Source: Rhipicephalus microplus (lineage: Eukaryota; Arthropoda; Arachnida; Ixodida; Ixodidae). From it: a stretch of DNA of 64,000 bases. Shown one piece after another: positions 45,394-57,350 of the stretch (position 1 is its first letter; each line of letters opens with the position of its first letter). Both the position numbers and the translations under genes were made by a program. Location: NCBI RefSeq assembly GCF_043290135.1, contig NC_134704.1, forward strand, positions 19,547,501-19,611,500. Reading direction: 5' to 3'. The notes below the pieces were generated by a model. The model saw only the letters and a program-made list of their open reading frames with translations. It was not told the DNA's origin and made no database searches.

Positions 45394-48350
45394 CACATCA
45401 ATCGCAGCACCAGAGTTCCCTCTATAGTTAATGTTAGGAAACTCCATGGGGAAACTCCCTATGGTTGGCAACCCTCATTCACGCTTGCCAGCACTCTTGA
45501 GGCCCTGGCCTTTCCAGTGACGTAGAATAACGAGAACTTGAAATTTTCTTTGAGTACCCTTTTATGGGGATACCAAAGTGAAACAATGAATCGCTTCAGA
45601 TCTATGATTTCTGTTCTGAGAACTCTACTGTCCTTAATTTCACCAACGCTGTTTTATAATTATAGGGGAAAATCAAGGTCGACATTTCTCTCTCTCATTG
45701 CGCCGATATCTTCGTGCATGACGTCATGGATCGCAAAGCGTTTTTCTTTCATTTTTGTGACATTGGCTCAATTAATTTATCTTAAATTTGGTATTATCAG
45801 TATCAGGCCCCCTCAAAGTCAATGTATTTAATTTTACTGAATAGGATCAAGTTGACGCAGTACACGCCATAATGATCGATGACGTCAGCGCATTCAGTGC
45901 GGAAAGCTCAGGGAGACGTCGCCTCCAGCATTTTTTTTTTTATTTTCCGCGTCATCTCGTGGCATGCAGGGGATTTCATAATAATGAGAGTGCAATTTAC
46001 TAAAATCAGATGTATTGTTTTTGTTTTTCTTTCTGGTTTCCCTTCAAAAGAGTGCCGAATGAGAAATTCATCGTGCACCTATATGTACGCTTACGCAACA
46101 CGTTCCCTTGAATGAACGCGACTGTTTCCTCGTATCAAGAAGGATAGGCATCCGTGACGATCGGAAGAAACGGCCGCCTAATTGCGCCAACGTCCACAGC
46201 CTCTCAAAGCAGGGAGAATCCTCCGCAGATGTCTCGCACCTGCCGCAGACGATTCCCGAAGCCGCTACGGGCGACCCGATCCTTTGAATGAAACACCGCC
46301 GACGGCCCCTTACCACCGAAAGGAAGACGGAAGAAACAAAAACAAAAAAAAAACGGACAGGTGAACGAGGATTCGGCCTCCGTCTCATTCGAGAGAGATC
46401 GCGCTTCCGCCGTCGCACCTGTTCCAACACCACGGACGCCTCATCGGTGATGCACCATGCCGCACCATGCAACTCGCGGTCGCTGGTGACGTCACCGTGA
46501 GCACGCACGCGCGCACATGACTGCGTGCATCAACACTATAGTACACAACCCAGCCGCGGGAGTCATGGTACGATTTATTATTTTTGTAGCAATATGTATA
46601 TTTTTTCTTGTCACCTGCCCTCGCCTGATTCCTTTGCTTTCCCTCGAGAGCTCCAATCATCGCCTCGCGGCTCGTGCGCAGTTAGAGAAGAGGAGGTTAG
46701 GAAGGGGGAAGGAGAAGGGGGAGGGGAAAGCAGGAACGCGACCGCGGTCAGCCAAAGTCCAGAAAACTTCGCGAGCCGTGTATTCCGAGACGAAGAATGC
46801 ACGTAGCTGCAGAAAAGGAAACCGAAAACGAGACGCGGATGTCCATCATGGAAAAATTCGCCAGAGTTGGCTAACAGAAAACAACAAAAGGTAGTATAAC
46901 CTAAAAAAACGAAAGAACAAAAAGGAAATGAAGTTAAATAATGCAAGAGAGCGGTGAAGTGGGTGAGAGTATAGCACTGGGCATCAGACTTGGGGAGAGA
47001 GTAGAACAGAGGAGGAGAGGCTGTGAGAGGAGAGAGGGGGACCCGGGAGGGGATAGGTTATGTTGAGGAGCCTTGAATGCAGAGGTTATCCGGGTCATCG
47101 GGAAGGGTCATCGCGTGCCGACCGGTCGGTATCGCACCCCCGCCAAAAGCGGACGGCGGGCCGGCCGGGTCCGGCACGCCTCGCCGGCCACCGCAGGCAC
47201 GCCGCTGGGAGCGGCGGCATCTGCGGCCTGCCGCGGGGGAGGACCGCAGTGACGACGACGTTGGGCAACACAGCAGGCGCGCTCGCGTTTACTGGCCGCG
47301 TGGTCCGTTCTTTCGCCCTCCCTCCGTGTGTCCGTGTCTTTTCTTCCTAGCGGGCAGCAATCACGATGAAGGGAGGGGAAAACGCGGTGATCCAGAGGAG
47401 AGACGGCGTATAGATGGAGTAGGAAGCCTTCTCTCTCTCTCTCCTCCCGGGTCTGAGGCCACGCTCGAATGCGAGCGAGGCGCGAATCCAAAGCCGCAGG
47501 CCCTGCCGTTCCAAATGGACATTCCGAGGGTGCGGCCCAGGCCCCCGCGCGCGGAATCGTAGGCGGAACTGGCTCACCCAAAAGCCGATGGCGCCCCAGC
47601 CGGATCACGGATGCTGCTGCGCACCGGAGAAATCCGCTGCCTCTCCTCCCTTCTCGTGTGCACAAACTGTGCTCGTCAGCATTGCTTCATTCGGGCTGGT
47701 CAGCGTAGTGCACGCGAAGCAAGAAGAGGGGCCGGTAGAGGCCGAGGTGCGAGGGAGTGGGGAACGGTATAGTTAAAGCGAAGTGCAATACGCAAGACGG
47801 CCCCTCCGTGGCACTTATAACCTCGCTCATTTGTTTGGGCGGCACGTGCCTCGCGCCCTGGATAACGCTCGCGACGCCGGACTCGTCGGGCCCGGCCGAA
47901 GGCACCGAAACTAAGTATCGGTTCGCTTGACCCCTGACACTGGAACGTCGCCGCAGCTTTTCGGCCACTGGTTGCGTTCGCTCCCTTTGCACGTGCGCTT
48001 ATATACACATAGTGCCATTGCTCCAGGTTGAGAATCTCAGTGAACATCAACGCGCAGCAATAGAGCTAAGGCACAGTAATCGGCGTCAGTGGTGACAAAG
48101 CTAGGGACGCAGTTTGATAATTGTATGTCATCAGCTTAAGGAGTACAACCCGTTAAGCTAAAAACCTACACAAAGCTCACCGAAAGACAATTGCTACAAA
48201 TATATGCCATTCGTTCTTCACAAACAAACTATGTGGGAAGGGCTTAAAGAATAGATTTTTTTTATTTGTCTCTTAACCTTGATGGCTGAAAATGGGAAAC
48301 GGAGAGTGTGCAATCCACCTTATGGATACCATTCTTAATTACTCAGCTTA
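45394..48350. other. No gene recognised; CpG-rich island 47090-47600
   Basis: TGACGTCA palindromes occur near 45395, 45719 and 45880 in AT-rich repeat-like DNA. Bases 46180-46500 and especially 47090-47600 are GC/CpG-rich with long chance frames on both strands. No exon with a domain is visible. Confidence 0.35.
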
Positions 48351-48353
48351 ATT

Positions 48354-48378
48354 CCTGAGTAATTCTTAATTACTCAGG
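48354..48378. repeat. 11-bp perfect inverted repeat at a LINE 5' junction
   Basis: Arms 48354-48364 and 48368-48378 around CTT. The right arm runs into the first readable LINE codons. Confidence 0.85.
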
Positions 48379-49140
48379 AAGAAGCGGCAATCGCTCTCGC
48401 CACCACCACATGTAAAGACGCCACGGTGATTTTCACAGACTCGCAAGCCGCTTGCCGGAATCACGTGAAGGGCCGCGTCTCAGCCGACGCAATTAACATC
48501 CTGCAACGGCGAAGCCGTCCACTTGCATATACCTGCGTAATCTGGGTTCCGGGACACGAGGGTCTACAGGGAAATGAAGCGGCTCACGCCGCTGCCCGCG
48601 AGCACGTCAGCCGGGCTGCCATGGGACCAAAGGATACCCGATCCGTGGCTGCAAAGATGGAGGTAGTAGAAAACACCTACTCGTCGCTACTTCAACGCTA
48701 CAAACTGGAGCGACGGGTGTACCCTCCACCCCATCCAAGACTAAACAAAGAACAGAGCGCAATTTTCAGACGCCTACAAAGCAACACTTGTACTAAGGCA
48801 TATTAATGCACCGCCTCTACGCAACGACACATGGCTACATGTGCCCGCTCTGCAGCGTACCAGACACCCTGGCACACTTGCTCCTGGAATGCCAGTGCCA
48901 TGCTAACCACGACGTGCAACTGGAGCAGGACCCAGCCCCAAGAATAAACGACGACCACCTAATGGAAACGTGGGAGGCCAAGCTCGTCCTCGAGGACCTG
49001 GAAGACCAGCGACAACTCGTCGCCAGGGCCAAGAAGGCAGTCGAAGCCAGAAGGTTCCTGGACTAGGGAACCCTCCCATCTTACGGTGACATCCGGCCTC
49101 GCTCTGAACACTGTTTCTAAATAAACGTTTATTTATTTCT
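48373..49140 (+). pseudogene. I/R1-like LINE ORF2: RNase H and zinc-knuckle end
   Basis: The first frame (to 48806) carries an RNase H domain: EEAAIALATT, then FTDSQAACRN with its catalytic Asp, and WVPGHEGLQGNEAAHAAA with the His and Asn/Glu of the C-terminal active-site block. A single-base loss near 48801 moves the reading to the next frame (48806-49066). That frame has MHRLYATTHGYMCPLC and TLAHLLLEC, a C-x2-C ... H-x4-C motif, then a charged terminal helix and TAG. An AATAAA at about 49120-49125 and a TTTATTT tail follow. RNase H after RT is typical of I, R1 and LOA-type LINEs and absent from CR1/L2. The RT and endonuclease are missing (5' truncation at the inverted repeat). Confidence 0.9.
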
Positions 49141-49144
49141 CTCA

Positions 49145-50780
49145 GACATATAGGCATCTTCCTTTAAAAAAATGGCACCACGTATTTTGGGAATCAACGA
49201 TATGCGAAGCGTGTGAAGGGAATGTGACCGTGTTGTAATTATTATATAGCGACACGCCATGAGATGATGCTATGACGTATGTATACAAATGTTGCACTCA
49301 AAGACATGCGTTGAAAAGATAAATAGGAGAAAAGAAGAGAAAAGTGAACCCCACAACTGTCTGCATCTAAGTGCGACACCTTAGCAGTAACTCACGAGCA
49401 AAGTGGATAAAAAGCACTTGTGAAGAACCTTGAATACACGCCGAAGTCTAGCGTTCAACCAGCATACAGATGGTTCATGTGACGTCGATGGGCCATCAGT
49501 GAAGTGGAGCCGCTCATAGATCTGCGTCAACTAACCTTTTTTTTTTTTTCGCCAGATGTGTGTGACGAGATATTCTTACTGATGCAAACATCATTATCAA
49601 AAGCCTCTCAGGAAGAAAGCTTTGCCACATCTGCCGTTTGACACTGTATACGTACGAATACTTGTGGGATCTTACATTACTAAAACCTCACGTTCTTCTA
49701 AAAAATAGTTTGTCTAGTACCATATAGTAAAGGCGTCGCTGTCATATATAGGGTGCCGATTTTGCAGAAGTCATGGACACCACGATGCTGCTTAATTACG
49801 TGAATGAACATAATGCATTACACCTATATATATCGTAAAACAAACACAACGTATCACGACACGTCAACAAAGCAGTGTTCTCTCTCTCCCCCACTCTCCC
49901 TTTCTCGCATACTCTCGCCTACATAACCTCGGCGTTTCAAAACTCAAAGGGCCGCAAGAAAACAGCGCCACGCCCGTACTCGGGTCGGACCTGAGTTCCG
50001 CTACCCAGTGCGCCTGAACAGAACCACGGGGTCAAAGGTTCGGCCAGCCTCGCAAGCTGGCATGTCCGTGTACACACACACTCACAGCGCTGGACGGTGC
50101 ACACGCGTCTCCCGGATGAGGTGGACCCGCGGGGGGATCGGTCCGCAAACGCGCATCGTTTTAGAGAACACGGGACCGTGGGCTTGGCCTATACGAAGGG
50201 CACCTGCTATGTGGCCATCGTGTACGTACAGCCCCTGCCGACTATTCTGTGTACGAAGGGAGCGGGAATTATGCGCGCAGCCGCCGCGCTTTGATGTGCG
50301 TGTGTGCGACGCGGATGCTGTATGTTTGTGCGTGCATTTGTTATATGCGCGGGCTCGTGGCTTCAATCGCGGTCGACTGTGTACGTATATTCATACGTAC
50401 ACGCCAGCGGGTTCATCCGGAATCAAAGGGGATGGATTTGGGGAGGGGGGGTGGGTGCGTAGAGAGCTTTACTAAAATGACTGAGCGCAGTGCGTAGCGA
50501 TGGCTAGCTACGTCGTGGGACCGCAGGTCCGGCTCCATATTAGGGGCTTGTGCGGAAAAGAAAGCTATTTGCAAGACGTTTGTTTCCCTCGGGAAACAAA
50601 ATGAAGGGGGGACATTGAATTCCATTACCCCCGCCAATACGCGATCCCCGCGTCGTGTGCGATCAAACATATCGAAGCTAACTGCAGTTAACCGATGGGA
50701 ATGTTGGGTGAATTGTCATGGAGACTCCTTTAGGCGCGATAAGACTAAAGAGGCAGAATTTCAAGTGCAGTTAACTAAAA
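49145..50780. other. No gene recognised
   Basis: AT-rich to about 49860, then a CT-rich patch and CpG-rich DNA at 50040-50330. No coding motif or second repeat copy was found. Confidence 0.35.
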
Positions 50781-50998
50781 AAAACGACGCCAGGCCTGCG
50801 TGGCAGGCGCAGCACAGTCACAGCGAAAACTATAGGAGGGCGGCCTTTCAGAGCCTTTTCAAAAGACTCATTGGGTAACTATACTGCAGGCACGCTTGCT
50901 TGGCACCCATATATGGCTATGAAGCGTGGGAACTTGGGCAACTTTTCCGCGCTTCATACAAACAAGGATAGAAAATTGCACAGAAAACAAGGACAAAC

Positions 50999-51034
50999 AA
51001 GGACAGAAAAGAGCAAGCGCTCTTTTCTGTCCTT
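50999..51034. repeat. 16-bp perfect hairpin
   Basis: Arms 50999-51014 and 51019-51034 around AAGC. It sits inside the segment that is present in copy B but absent from copy A of the composite repeat, next to ACAAGGAC/ACAAACAAGGAC repeats. Confidence 0.9.
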
Positions 51035-51437
51035 GCTTTTTCGCTTCCATAGTTACGAAGTAACTACTTCTAGGTTGCGCTGTTCCTACATTCAGTTAAG
51101 ACCCACTAGGGCATTAACAATAAACTTTTGGGTAGTATGCCTGCATTCGCTATGCTATTTTTCGTCATTCTTCTTAGAAGCGTGGTATCCGCTACTTGCA
51201 AGAAACTTTGTGCCAATTTTTCATGCAGTGGCTGATGACGATGAGGAATTATGGCTGAAGTGGGTATGCGCCACAGTCAATAGGGGAACAAGAACAAGCG
51301 TTTGTGATGGTTTGGAGCATTGGACGGCCCACTCGTTATGCCATTCGCACTGTGCGACGACTGGTTGTTCCTTCCCTGTTGTAAAACGCTTTATAAGTCG
51401 AATTACCGCGATTGCTTTCCCGACATCAAGCATGCCT

Positions 51438-51648
51438 AAGGCAAGTTTGACAAGAAGTCACAAGCACCGGTGTAGCTCAGTGGTAGAATACTGGTCTGGC
51501 AGCCAGCGGACCTGAGTTCGAGCACCCACTGTGCCATTTGTGCTAGGTCACGCCAACTCTAAGGCAAGTTTGACAACAGGCGTAACTCAGTGGTATAATA
51601 TTAAACCGGCACCCAGCGGACCCGGGTTCAAGCCCTCCTGAGTCAATG
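51438..51648 (+). repeat. Tandem pair of tRNA-like heads
   Basis: AAGGCAAGTTTGACA begins at 51438 and 51561 (123-bp period). Each is followed by a tRNA-like head: GTGTAGCTCAGTGG with B box GAGTTCGAGC, and GCGTAACTCAGTGG with B box GGGTTCAAGC. Copy A has only one head. Confidence 0.75.
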
Positions 51649-51794
51649 GTGCAAGGTTATTGCAAGATTTTTTTTTAGTATTTCACGCGATGTGGTTACG
51701 GACAACGGCGGTGGCGGTGGTAGTGGCGGTCAACAACTGCGCGTGACCCAAAAACGTGATCTCATGACAGCTTTCGCTGTAAAGGCAATTAGTG

Positions 51795-53890
51795 GGACCT
51801 TAATTATAAAAAACTGAAGTTTGTTTTAGGTGGGAAGTTGAAATTGCTAAACTGCAAAAATAACACGCTTTATTGTCCGTTTCAAATTCGTTTTTTGCAG
51901 AAGCATAGACCAACTACTCCACTGTATCTATACCCCGACACGACAGCTCGACGACCGGACCCAGGACCCCCACCCTCGAGAGTACATGCATCGCAGTAGC
52001 CCCCAATCGCAAGCGCGCCTTCAAGAACTTTCCTCAGTCGTGACGTCAGAGCGAGTCACACACTCCCACAAACGGAGAGAAGACACGCGCACGATGTACC
52101 GTCGAGTAATCTCCCACGTCGTAAAATTAAACAAAAAAAAAAAGCAAAGAGAGACGGCACGGGTTTTACTGCGCTCACAGACAGAAGAAACAGGTCGCCG
52201 TCTTCGCCGCAACACACTGAAAGCCGAGGGGCGTTCCTGACCTTCACACTTTTTTTTTTCTTTTTTTTTTCGACACCCGCTGCCATCTACGCCTTCACGG
52301 TGGTACCAACACGTGCGAATATAGTGTACAATCGACTCCGATCGATCCATATACCCCAGGTCACCAAAAAAAAAAAAAAGTGTGCTCGATCGTATATGCC
52401 TGAAAGTAGAGTGTACCGGAAGACACGCTTCGTAACTTCCTGTCTCTCAGACCACATCAAGTCATTTTCCTCTTTCTTCCACTGTTCTTTTTTTTCCAAT
52501 TTCCCACTCCTGTACACCTACCCCCACGCACACACAGACACGAACACACACGCACGCGCAGTTTCTATGCGCCGAGGGGAGGGGGATATCGGGAGGACTT
52601 ATCTGTATAAATCCGGGGTCCTTTTTTTTTTCTTTCATTACCGTTTCCTGCACCCATCAAAGCATATAAACTACATTCTCTCTCTTCAAAGTTCGCTAGT
52701 TCGATCGTTATGTATATTTTCCACGCGCCCCCTACTCGTTTCCTCCGCGGCGGCCATGCTTTCTTTTTTTTTTTCTAACCGCGCCGTGAGTACACACAGT
52801 GCGGCACACCTCAAACGCAAGTACACAAGAGGTTCACGCGGGGCGGCGGACGCAGGCAGCTCGTTTCCGCAACTCGGAGGTGCGTAAATAAGCCGCTCGT
52901 CGGGGCCTTGCATCCGGGGTGCGATCATCGGACGCCCCCGCGGGGTTGACGGGAGGAGAACAGATCGGCCCGGTCAATGTCGTTCACCCGTCGCGCGGTG
53001 TATGGGCGTCGGGTGATTGCACGCAGTGTCGGCACTGCCAGGCGACAGTTTCGTATGTAGTGCGAGACGGCGGCGCCTGATCGACCGCAGAGAAAGGGAA
53101 CACGAGTTCGCATTTGTTTCCCAAATAGCGGACCACGCGCGCAACCTCCAAAAAACCATTTCCGGGGTTATCCGGCAGCGCCAGAACCCCTCCCCCCTCC
53201 CCCTCTACATTTCGATTCGGGGACGCCCGCGTTGTAGGGTGGATAACCTGGACGTTTTCCGGACGTGACGTCAAAAGAAAAGGGTGTCACATGGGAGGGC
53301 TCCGAGCACGGTGCTTCTTGCTTATATTACATACACCCCCGCGAGGTAAACGGTGTAAGCACTGCGCTGACCCATGCAAAGCGCGTTTTTGCAATGTTAT
53401 TTTTCCGGGTTATATCGGCTGCAGACCGTACAAGGATCGATATTTAACGTTGCCGCTTAGCAACAGCACCGTTACATTCAGTCATATTTACCTAGTGAAC
53501 GATGCTTTTAATCTGTGCCGCGCATAACGTGTGCATATGTAATAAAGGTGTGCATTAAAACGACAAAACAGGCAAAGCATACCGTCTTTGAATCGTTTCT
53601 GGTTGTTATATAGTTTGCATACCTGTTATATAGTTTGCATACTACTACTACGTGACCATGTAGTCCACGTGGAAGTCTGCGTAAACGTAGCGGTCTAGTA
53701 TTACATCGGAGCGCCTTAGGTATGATAAATAGTGGTGTTCCTTTGACCCCTTACAATATTATATATGTCTGAACATGAAGAGCTCTTTTTTGAAATGTGC
53801 TGAACCCAGAAACCGAAGGAAGCTCAAGTAAGGCTGTAGCTGTATTGGCACATATATGCTATCAACCTTCCTCTAAAACAGGAATAATAA
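51795..53890. other. No gene recognised; CpG-rich stretch 52790-53250
   Basis: Several A and T homopolymers (52130-52140, 52250-52275, 52365-52380) and a CpG-rich stretch at 52790-53250. A 20-bp direct duplication lies at 53604-53643 (TGTTATATAGTTTGCATACC). No coding motif. Confidence 0.35.
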
Positions 53891-53892
53891 GC

Positions 53893-54120
<228 letters not shown>

Positions 54121-54124
54121 ATGC

Positions 54125-54560
54125 ATTTTTGTATTTGCCCATTTGCCTATTTAGCCCACGTCAAGTTTTGTGTGGACGAAATGCTCAATGATGGAGTATA
54201 TCTGGCATCCCAAGAAGAGTTTGTGCGTCTCTGTGGGAATAAACTTCTTTTAACACACTGCAGGCCCTTCACGACCCATGCCGGAGGGTAGACAAGAAGG
54301 TACATACAAGAAGAACGAATGCGAAACACAAACAAAATAACAAGAATATACATACATTGCCGAAAATTTGTAATTCAAACTGCACACACTGTATTAAGTT
54401 CATGAACGATTGAATGGTGTTGCAACATACCATAATATATTGTTGTCTAATCTGTTCGAATGGCGAATAGCTGACGAAAAAAAAAAGGGGGGGGGATGTT
54501 TATGAGCGTTAAAACGACTTATGGAATGGTGGATTGTTTCAGAATGGTTGGTTCTCGCTG
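54125..54560. other. No gene recognised
   Basis: Unassigned. The frame running through the AT repeat into 54291 has no recognisable domain. Confidence 0.35.
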
Positions 54561-54565
54561 CGGGT

Positions 54566-54859
54566 AATAGGGAGTTTAGAAAAGCGCACGGCGAGCCCTT
54601 GCGGTGCGGTCGCTGCCATTGCGCATGCGTCGTAACGCGAGTCTGAGCTCGCGTTCGCGGACCGCACGCAGAAAATCCGAAATTGCGTGCGGCGATGGCG
54701 GCCCGCATGTGGCCCGCAAGCGCTAGTTTCGAGTCTACGGTGTCGCTGCGATCGCGCGTTGCGGTGCAGCAGGGCAAACGCTATTCTAAATCTCATATGG
54801 CGCCCGCTACGCCCGCAACGCCCGCAGCGCTTGCAAACGGTATTTTAAAACTCCCTAAT
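54566..54859. mobile_element. MITE-like GC-rich element with short inverted ends
   Basis: About 294 bp. The ends AATAGGGAGTTTAGAAAAGCG and (reverse complement) ATTAGGGAGTTTTAAAATACCG are imperfect inverted repeats. A second inverted relation links the left end to GCTATTCTAAATC near 54780. The interior is CpG-rich and has no transposase frame. No convincing target duplication is visible. Confidence 0.5.
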
Positions 54860-54864
54860 GACAA

Positions 54865-56408
54865 CGTGAAAATTTGACGTAGTAATTATACGTAGAACGC
54901 GTCAGTGCGAATACAGAAAGGGGATAGAATAACGAAAATGAATATCTGGTTTTCTACTTTACACGAGAGTTGAAGAAGACAGCTGTATAGAAAGAAAATG
55001 GTGCAGGTCACGGATACAAACAGAGAACGCACGCATAGAATCATTGCGTTTCACGGAACAGGCTGAGACCCGTATTCACTACAGGCCTCATTTAGGATCA
55101 CTATCATAAGAGCAATCTAAACCCTCAAACGATACGAGTGATAATATCTTTCTGTCAATAGACACCGAAACACCGTTCAAAAAGCCACAAAAAAGTTACA
55201 AGCTAAGTTGCCTTATGTTCAAAGCTCATTGCCCTACGCGTGACCTCGCACACTTTGCAGAGGCTGGCACGGCGCATGCCCGATGACACAGTCTGCAACA
55301 ACCACAAGAAAGGCGGACCGCTGCTTGCACCCCCCCCCCCCTTCCTCATATTTTTGCGCCGCTTTCCACGCAGACATATTTCCTTAACGAGCTGCGCAAG
55401 TTTGAGAACGTCCGGCGCCTCATGCGCGCGTGGCTTGCGCACTCCGCTGAAATTCGTGTATAAACACATGCACATGCACACTATACTCCGTCACTCGGTG
55501 TCAAGATACCACAGCGACTGCAGCCGCACTCGTCCCGCTCCCGCTCCAACCCGGCCAAAGTAGAAACAAGCACAACGGCACGAACCGAGGGTCACACTAA
55601 TGTGAACACACATTCCGCACCGTCACACGATACCTTGGCACTCGCAACACGTATACCCTTGGTGTGTCTATACGCCTCCCTGAACATTACCCCACAGAGC
55701 TGCAGTTTTTTTCCTTGAAAGAAAGCTGGGCCGCGTGCTCCGTGCAGAGCGCGCTGCGCGAAATGTGTGTCTCCCTGGCGTTAACGAACCGTTACGACAA
55801 CGACGACCCACGAAGCAGTTCGCTTTGCAGAACACTCACGTTTCGCACGGATCGAGCATCTACTGGGCGCCATGCACGCGGTGGTTTCGGGCTTTGCCGC
55901 GCTTTATACGCACGTTATATATACACAACGAGAAACATTCGCGGTTGTGCTATCCGAAACCTCGTCAAGGCAAAGGTCGTCTCAGCGTTGCCCAGCTGAG
56001 GTGGCTATATTGAAAGACAGTAGGAAGACTGTGGAGGACGCAGCGAGAAGCTCGGTCAAGCCGAAGTTAGATGAGGGTCACGAAAGCTAGCCGACAAGAG
56101 GAATTTCGAATTAGGCGTGACGCAAAAGCATGACTGTTACCTGCCCGCGGGCGCCAGTGTGAATACGATGTTTAGTGTGATTGATTATTGAAGTGTTATT
56201 ACAACTTATTCCTCGTAAGCATACACATGGTCATGGTGAGCGTTTCAAAAGAACCTAATTTTGTCAAAATTAAGCCACAGTGCGCCACTGAGATACAAGA
56301 ATGCAAACATACAAAAACTAATTCGAGCTATGAGCTCCGTGGCTAACTGTGAACTTATAATGCTGGTATTCTAAGAGAACTTGTTGTTGGGCTAGTTGGT
56401 AGAGCATT
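54865..56408. other. No gene recognised
   Basis: Includes a poly-C run (55330-55340). ATG-led frames around 55664-56090 overlap in several registers without a family motif. Confidence 0.35.
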
Positions 56409-56411
56409 CCG

Positions 56412-56557
56412 AAAAGTTGATTCGAGCGCCAAAACTTGACACGATCACTCACACACACACACACCCATGCATCAAACACACAGCGCTGTGTGTTTGATGC
56501 ATGCGTGTGTGCGTGTGTGAGTGATCGTGTCAAGTTTTCGCGCTCGAATGAACTTTT
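56412..56557. repeat. 146-bp near-perfect palindrome
   Basis: Two 73-bp arms (56412-56484 and 56485-56557) with no spacer and about four mismatches, centred on CAGCGCTG. The arms include a CA/GT run of about 16 bp. The upstream phrase TTGTTGGGCTAGTTGGTAGA, which I recall from tick repeats, suggests a fold-back element. Confidence 0.93.
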
Positions 56558-56559
56558 AT

Positions 56560-57205
56560 AATGGTGGCTTTTATCTGTTGCAAAAGTGTCATTGTCTTTA
56601 GTCAAGTCTAATGATCGAGTGGCCTACAGGACTTTTCATGAACAAAGGTAGCTCAGCGCCATAAAAATTTAAAGAAGCAAAAAATAAAGAGTAAGCGACT
56701 TCATTTAGCACTGGCGACAACAAAGCACGTGCGAGCAATAAAGCCTCATCGAACTATTACTACGAGTGATCGAATGTTCCCGAATTTAACAAGAAATTAA
56801 AAATAAAAAACGATGCACTGAGCGCGTCGCTTCCTGCCGTCTGCAGCCGACTGAAGGCAATGGCGGGCGGCACACGCCTGAACCGAACGGTGCGTAGAAA
56901 AAAATACATTCGATGAGCCAAATACGCACGCACGTATTAGTGCATGTTCAAACACATCACCTGGAGCAAGGGCGCAGGATGTAAAGTAAATGTATAAAAA
57001 AGGAGCTAAAAAAGAGGGAACGAGCAAGCGTGCAGCCACGATAGAAGCGGGACAGGAAGCGACTTCGCCGCAGCCGCGCGATGTACGCAAGCAGACGGGA
57101 AGAGTAGTGCATGACTCACGGATCTCGGAGGGGGGCGCGGTCGGCGAGACAGACGTTCGACGAGCACACCGGGTCACCGATGTAATACGCGGTCCACAAC
57201 GTAAT
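56560..57205. other. No gene recognised
   Basis: Unassigned. Moderately CpG-rich near 57020-57180, no exon. Confidence 0.35.

Positions 57206-57350
<145 letters not shown>

Larger units (their letters stand above)
50786..51790 (+). repeat. Composite interspersed repeat, copy B
   Basis: Aligns with the reverse complement of 13503-14173 (copy A), from CAGGCCTGCGTGGCAGGCGC through GGGCATTAACAATAAAC, GGAATTATGGCTGAAG and GGAGCATTGGACGGCCCACT to the tRNA-like heads and the GCGCGTGACCCAA end. Copy B has about 190 extra bases between roughly 50910 and 51100, including a perfect hairpin, and a second tRNA-like head. The long open frame (50871-51515) is stitched across the inserted segment and is not supported as a gene. 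Confidence 0.8.

Noticed and set aside
50871..51515. 214-codon frame in the composite repeat
   Set aside because: It crosses the segment inserted in copy B only, and the part shared with copy A shows no excess of silent changes.
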